Below, in pieces: positions 58,986 to 64,000 of a stretch of DNA of 64,000 nucleotides. Under the pieces are notes generated by a model that was not told where the DNA came from, did no database searches, and saw only the letters and a program-made list of their open reading frames with translations. Origin of the DNA: Cheilinus undulatus (taxonomy: Eukaryota > Chordata > Actinopteri > Labriformes > Labridae); NCBI RefSeq assembly GCF_018320785.1, contig NC_054865.1, positions 32,798,398 to 32,862,397 of the forward strand, read 5' to 3'. The stretch's first letter is position 1, and each line of letters begins with the position of its first letter. The position numbers and the translations under genes were made by a program.

Positions 58986-59339
58986 TCTATTGATTTTTTT
59001 CCATGTATCTAATTATTATAAAAGCCCACGTATTTTAGTATGGTAATATGTTTTCTTTTGTAAATCAAGGACAGATCAATGGGCCCACTAAATTCTGAAG
59101 CACATAGACACCTCATCCTTTACTCTTTGCAGGACGTCATGTTTTTGAATCAGGAGTCACAGGAAGTTGCATGGATTTTTAAAGCTTGGAAAATTATCTG
59201 TAGGCTTTTCCCTGAGGGCAAAGCTGACTTTTTTGAGCTGTTAGCACACATATGAGAAGTACCTCTTCCCCTGCATAAACAAAAATCTGGTTTATAGGCA
59301 ACATTTTCCATGATAGGGAGCTGAATAACAAAATTGTTT

Positions 59340-59870
59340 TCATTCAGGCTTACCCAGTGATGTCATGTGAAAGTTTCAGTGTCGGTAGTGAGACGTTCAG
59401 GGCTCCCTCAGACGTCTCATCTCTGTCTCATGAATCATGAGCAGGCAGCTGTAGAGCAGCTCTGTGTGCATGGAGGGCTGAAGATGATGCTTCAGTCATT
59501 TATATCTTCCAACTGAGTGAGCTTTAGGTCTTGTACTCTGCGTTTGCATAAGAATAGAATCAGGTCCTGTGAACTTCCCCAACCTATTGACCCGGCTCCC
59601 CAGACATGAATGGCTGCGCTTTGAGGCTCCCCAGCCTCTCAAGCAGGCTCTAAGCATGCCTTAAGTCCCAATCATGGTAATTTAATATATCTGAAGCCCC
59701 TGGCTGTTTGCTGGAGCCCCTCTGCAGTTTGTTTTAGGCATTCTCTTCTCCTCACCTCACCAGCACTGCTCTGTGTTTGGTAGCTCTGAGGGGCTGCTCG
59801 GCTCTACAAGTTCTCTTTCAGTGGGTAAATAAGCCTCTGGTCCACATAATTAGAGAAAAGTTCTTCTTTT
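59340..59870. promoter_or_regulatory. Candidate conserved non-coding element 5
   Basis: The longest dense unique block in the 3' half. It contains CTCATGAATCATGAG (near-palindrome), GGCAGCTGTAG (E-box), CGTTTGCATAAG (octamer-like), GTAATTTAATATATC and CATAATTAGAG (homeodomain). No splice-bounded frame. The distance of about 11.5-12 kb from mir-9-3 is within ordinary enhancer range. Confidence 0.35.
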
Positions 59871-60256
59871 ATTCTTCAGTCTTTTGATATAGAGGAAAGA
59901 TGAAAATCTTTCTGAGCTGGAGAAAAGCATTAACACTGATGCAGCTTTCAGTCAGTAAGTTTATGACAAAAATAACTTTATTTATATTCTTGAGGAGACA
60001 GACAATATCTCACTTATCTGTAGACCTCATTTTATGTTTTCCTGCCTTGGGTTTGATAATGATTATTTCTTTTTTTGTTTGTTTGTTTGTTGTTTTAATA
60101 AAACTTTGAGTAACTGAAACCAAAGACTGAAACACTACCAGATGTGCTGTTGCCATTTTCTTGTATTTTGGTCTCCTGTTATAAATATGATCCATAAATG
60201 CAGCAGGATGACAGCTGACCCGTACTAGCAATTTCCTGATAAATTTCATAATTAAC

Positions 60257-60358
60257 TTGGTTTTTGTTCATAAAGCCCTGCATGAGCAGACACCTGAATG
60301 TTTCTCTGAGCTACTCCACCTCTGCATCAGCAGCTCCTGTGGACATCTGGTGAGTCAG
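60257..60358 (+). repeat. Possible LINE reverse-transcriptase fragment
   Basis: The plus-strand frame LVFVHKALHEQTPECFSELL resembles the VYKALHGLAPEYLSELL segment near the C-terminus of L2/Rex-type LINE polymerases. It is only about 34 codons long; the rest is not recognisable. Confidence 0.35.
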
Positions 60359-60379
60359 TAGGCAGTTTACCATAGGTAG

Positions 60380-61860
60380 AGGTATGCAATTATCAGGGGC
60401 CTTCTTCTCCAAGGGTCCTCAATGAAAGGTGGGCATCAGATTCGAGGTATATCCAAAATTACTTTAAATAGTTAACACATATATTTTACACCAGGATGAG
60501 AGACCTTGACGTGTGATCATTATGTGTTTCATGTGAAAAAGCCATCAAATTCTTCACTTACTGTTCGGTGAGATTTCATGTGTAAATGCTGCTGTCACAT
60601 CATTTTGGCACCACCTGCTGGAGAGAAAGCACACTTTGCTCCCTCAGTACACACTCCTTTACCCTCCTTCCTGCTGGTACCTCCTCACACACAGAGGCAG
60701 AAGGCCTCAGGCAAAGAGCAACACGAGACCCTTACCCATCATGCTTAATGAAATCATAGAGTGAAAGAAATATCTGAAGCATTTCTTCGCAATTACCACA
60801 GGCCACAGGTCTACATAACCAAAGAAAATACCCAGATGTGACCAGGCAGTTCTTGCTAATCACCTCTCATTTAAGTTATTTAAAAAATTATTTTCCAAAA
60901 TTGTGTATGCCATCCAATATTTTCTGATTTGGTATTTGTATAAAGAGCTACTTGCTATCATTTGATTGATAGGAAGGCACATGGGAGGCTTTATGAGGGT
61001 CTTAAACTCAGTAGGAAGGATCAAGGGAAGTTCCAGGTCAACCAAACTTAATTCTGATGCTATTTCCTGCATTCTGGGGACTTGATTTACATTCTAATTA
61101 CTCATCTTGATTGCTGACACTATGGCTGATGTATACCTCACATTTGACGCCTTACAGTAAAACGGCTTATCCGCATACATGCAGACATAGCTGATACCAC
61201 TGATACCAGCACAGAATGTCTGTCTGTGTGTGTGTGTGTGCTTCTCTTAGACCATAGGAGCAAAACAGTGAGAGGTTTCATTGGTTTATACTTTATGTCT
61301 TGATAGAAGCTTGAAGTAAGCCAAAAAGATATTTATTTAATTTAAACCAAAGTAAATTTTTTTTCTTGAAGGATTTATGTTTTGGAAAAATGCACATCAA
61401 GCTTTAGGATTTTAGCATTAAGTCAGTTATAAAATAACTGAATGAAAATGAAATGAAAAATTTTATGCAATTGCAAACAGCAGATAACATGATATATGGA
61501 TAAGGAATTCAAATTTATTTATTTATTTTTTTTTTTGGCACAATTGGATACCCAAAAGGGCTCATCACTTTTAATTTAATTTCTTCAATGTTGATATTTG
61601 TATAAAACCTTATACCAAAAATTACCATTGTGTGCAGTCCTCTCCAATCAAATCAGGGGATTTGACTCTCTCCAGGCTTGGGCATACATGTCAGTCAGTA
61701 TGCTGTCAAAGACTAATACTAAGGAGATGTTCTCATTAATCCTATTTTATTTTAGATAGTTTTCTAAGCACATAATTTAGTTTTAGTTAGTTTTCATTTT
61801 CTTTTGAAGGGTTAGTTTTTATTTAGTTTCAGTTAACTAAAATGATTTCTCCATTTAGCT
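60380..61860. other. Intergenic DNA
   Basis: Holds a short TG run at about 61223-61240 and AT-rich sequence. No gene recognised. Confidence 0.4.
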
Positions 61861-61861
61861 A

Positions 61862-62118
61862 GGGGTTAGTGCTGTTGACTCACAGCAAGAAGGTCCCTGG
61901 TTTGCTTCCCAGTCAGGGCCTTTCTGTGCGGAGTTTGCATGTTCTCCCCATGCATGCTTGGGTTCTCTCCGGGTACTCCGTCTTCCTCCCACCACCAAAA
62001 ACATGCTTATTAGGTTCATTGGTGACTCTAAAATTGGACGTAGGTGTGAATGTAAGCCTGCCTGGTTGTCTGTCTCTATATGTCAGCCTTGCGATTGACT
62101 GGCAACCAGTCCAGGTCT
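61862..62118 (+). repeat. Dispersed SINE-like teleost repeat
   Basis: The sequence ACTCACAGCAAGAAGGTCCC, then GGTTTGCTTCCCAG (tRNA B-box-like), GTTTGCATGTTCTCCCC, GGGTTCTCTCCGGGTACTCC, GACTCTAAAATTGG and GACTGGCAACCAGTCCAGG is a very common interspersed repeat of fish genomes. I recognise the sequence but not its formal family name. It abuts Tc1-derived DNA on the right. Confidence 0.65.
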
Positions 62119-62119
62119 G

Positions 62120-62829
62120 CACATATAGCATAAAGCATTGGATGCAGTGGTGTAAAGCAGTGGAGACGCGTTCTCTGCAGTGACAAATTGCGTTTCTCCA
62201 TCTGGCAATCTGATGGACGAGTCTGGATTTTGGCAGTTGCCATGAGAACGGTACTTGTCTGACTGCGTTGTTCCAAGTGTAAAGTTTGGTGGAGGGGGCA
62301 TTATGGTGTGGGGTTGTTTCTCAGGAGCTGGGCTTGGCCCCTTAGTTCCAGTGAAAGGAACTCTGGATGCTTCAGCATACCAAGAGCTTTTGGACAATTC
62401 CATGCTCCCAACTTTGTGGGAACAGTTTGGGGATGGCCCCTTCCTGTTCCAACATGACTGTGCACCAGTGAACAAAACAAGGTCCATAAAGACATGGATG
62501 AGAGAGTTTGGTGTGGATGAACTTTACTGGCCTATACAGAGTCCTGACCTCAACACCTTTGGGATGAATTAGAGTGGAGACTGAGAACCAGGCCTTCTTG
62601 TCCAACGTCAGTGTGTGACCTCACAAATGCACTTCTGGAAGAATGGCCGAAAATTCCCATAAACACACTCCTAAACCTTATGGAAAGCCTTCCCAGAAGA
62701 GTTGAAGCTGTTATAGCTGCAAAGGGTGGACTGACGTCATATTAAACCCTATGAATTAAGAATGGGATATCACTTAAGTTCACATGAGAGTCAAGGCAGG
62801 TGAGCGAATACTTTTGGCAATATAGCGTA
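62120..62829 (+). mobile_element. 5'-truncated Tc1-like transposon remnant
   Basis: Contains the second half of a Tc1 transposase on the plus strand. At 62255-62572 one reads [35 protein letters not shown] and [12 protein letters not shown], which include the second catalytic aspartate region. The frame then shifts, and [10 protein letters not shown]-type residues appear in another frame. Upstream coding is also broken (SDKLRFSIWQSDGRVWIL in a different frame). The 3' end AATACTTTTGGCAATATAG is the usual terminal repeat of the family. The 5' end is missing. Confidence 0.85.
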
Positions 62830-62869
62830 ACTGTCCTAAATGCTGATCTTTGCTTCTGTGCATTGTAAT

Positions 62870-63290
62870 GGTTTGGACGATGGCACACACGTTCATGTTT
62901 TCTCCAAACACACTGGTACTGAATCAGCAACGTCATCAAAGTTTGGGACACAAAAACCCCTCAGCCCTGCAGAAAGCAAAACCTCTGAGAGGAGAAATGT
63001 GTGGAAAAAAGAAAACAAAGCTCCTATTTGTTTCGCTTCCCTTCACAGCCCAATCAAAGTGTTTAATTAACACGGCTTCTTTTCACATAGAGGAGATCAA
63101 ATAGTAGCAATTATCTGAGCAAACTATGATGAGATGGAATACCCAGCATTCATAGCTGCACATTTGACAATAATCTCAGCCTTCAACCTGGTTCACTGCA
63201 CAAGCAGAGCTCAGAGGCCCACTCATTGAAAAACTAATGATCTCTAATGAAGCTCCATTCAAAAATCTGCAGCGTTTGCAAAAATCTTTT
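62870..63290. promoter_or_regulatory. Candidate conserved non-coding element 6
   Basis: A unique block rich in homeodomain-type cores: GTGTTTAATTAACACGG (palindromic TTAATTAA), GTAGCAATTATCTG, and AAAACTAATGATCTCTAATG. It lies between two Tc1 remnants but matches neither. No frame of note beyond short chance ones. Confidence 0.35.
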
Positions 63291-63339
63291 ACGTGTGCAC
63301 TTTTTTAAGGCATTAAAATAACACACAATTGAGTATTTT

Positions 63340-63790
63340 AGTATTTGGACTGGAACACAGTTTTTTTTTTATCATTTTGCCTCTGTTCACAACCTCAATG
63401 GGTTTGAAATAAAACAATATGACTGAAGAGTCAACCTTTTAGGAGTTACAGTCATTTTTATTCAGAGTACCTCCATCATCAAGAGCTCACAAGTATTTGG
63501 ACACACTAAAAATATCAGAAATAATACACAATATGTAATACTTGGGTAAAATTCTTTGGCAGTCAATGACTGTCAGAAATCTTGAGCCCATCACCAAATT
63601 CTGAGTCTCCCCGGAGAAGCTTTGCCAGGCCTTTAATTTAGTCACCTTCAGTCACTTTTTGTTTGTGGGTTTGTTTTTGCACCAACTTTATGAAAGCTCT
63701 TGAATTAAAGGTAAAAGCATAGACAACTGATTGTTTTGTTTCAAACTCACTGTCATGGAATATTTTTTTTTTTTTTACTTGTGCAGGATC
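63340..63790 (-). mobile_element. Internally deleted Tc1-like transposon
   Basis: The left end GTATTTGGACTGGAACAC, then TTTTGCCTCTGTTCAC and GGGTTTGAAATAAAACAAT, belongs to a well-known fish Tc1 family. The right side ATTGTTTTGTTTCAAACTC is its inverted counterpart. Between them a minus-strand remnant of the transposase C-terminus (around 63555-63660) survives; most of the coding region is gone. Confidence 0.75.
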
Positions 63791-64000
63791 CTTGACTGTA
63801 CATGTATACAGAGGGATATATAGTTTTTGTCAGAGGGTCTGTTAATCAGAAATGTTGTGAACATGTTTATCCAAACTACATCTACATCAGTAGCTCTTAA
63901 CAAGCCTTGCCTCAAAACCCACCACCATGCCCTTATGAGATATCACTGCCCAAATTCCTTTTATTCCATTTATTTCATGAAAAATGTTGCATTTGAATCT

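Overview
This window is nuclear DNA from a ray-finned fish, probably a percomorph-type teleost (inference). The genes are split into many short exons with GT-AG introns. The background is AT-rich and full of teleost-style Tc1/mariner, hAT and piggyBac-like DNA transposons. The spliced proteins follow the human orthologues closely in length and exon phase. There are no bacterial-type operons and no rRNA or tRNA genes.

Layout: (1) 884-17511, minus strand: heatr3 (ribosomal-protein import/5S RNP assembly factor), 14 exons; the last exon lies left of the window. (2) 18122-22315, minus strand: cnep1r1, complete in 6 exons, regulatory subunit of the nuclear-envelope lipin phosphatase, with a CCAAT-rich promoter. 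(3) 23573-24445, minus strand: an arylamine N-acetyltransferase with an uninterrupted 290-residue reading frame and an upstream non-coding exon. (4) 31359-41198, plus strand: kif7, complete in 19 coding exons (about 1365 residues), the ciliary Hedgehog-pathway kinesin. (5) 45.9-48.0 kb, plus strand: a CpG-rich first exon and a second exon that contains a miR-9 hairpin of the mir-9-3 type. (6) 48-64 kb: a gene-poor stretch with several dense, non-repetitive segments that look like regulatory candidates, plus transposon remnants.

The genes do not form one pathway. From my knowledge of human maps, HEATR3 and CNEP1R1 are neighbours on 16q, and KIF7 and MIR9-3 lie near each other on 15q. The window therefore seems to join two ancestral blocks, with the NAT gene and a transposon-rich 26-30 kb segment between them. 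The most informative observations are the mir-9-3 locus with its hairpin inside a predicted spliced exon, a GC-AG intron in heatr3, two cases of one transposon nested in another with readable target-site duplications, a TTAA-flanked MITE family carrying a YY1-like motif, and two distant loci sharing one degenerate tandem repeat. I found no clearly new biological system. All exon models were read by eye from splice sites, phase and remembered family sequences, without a database search.
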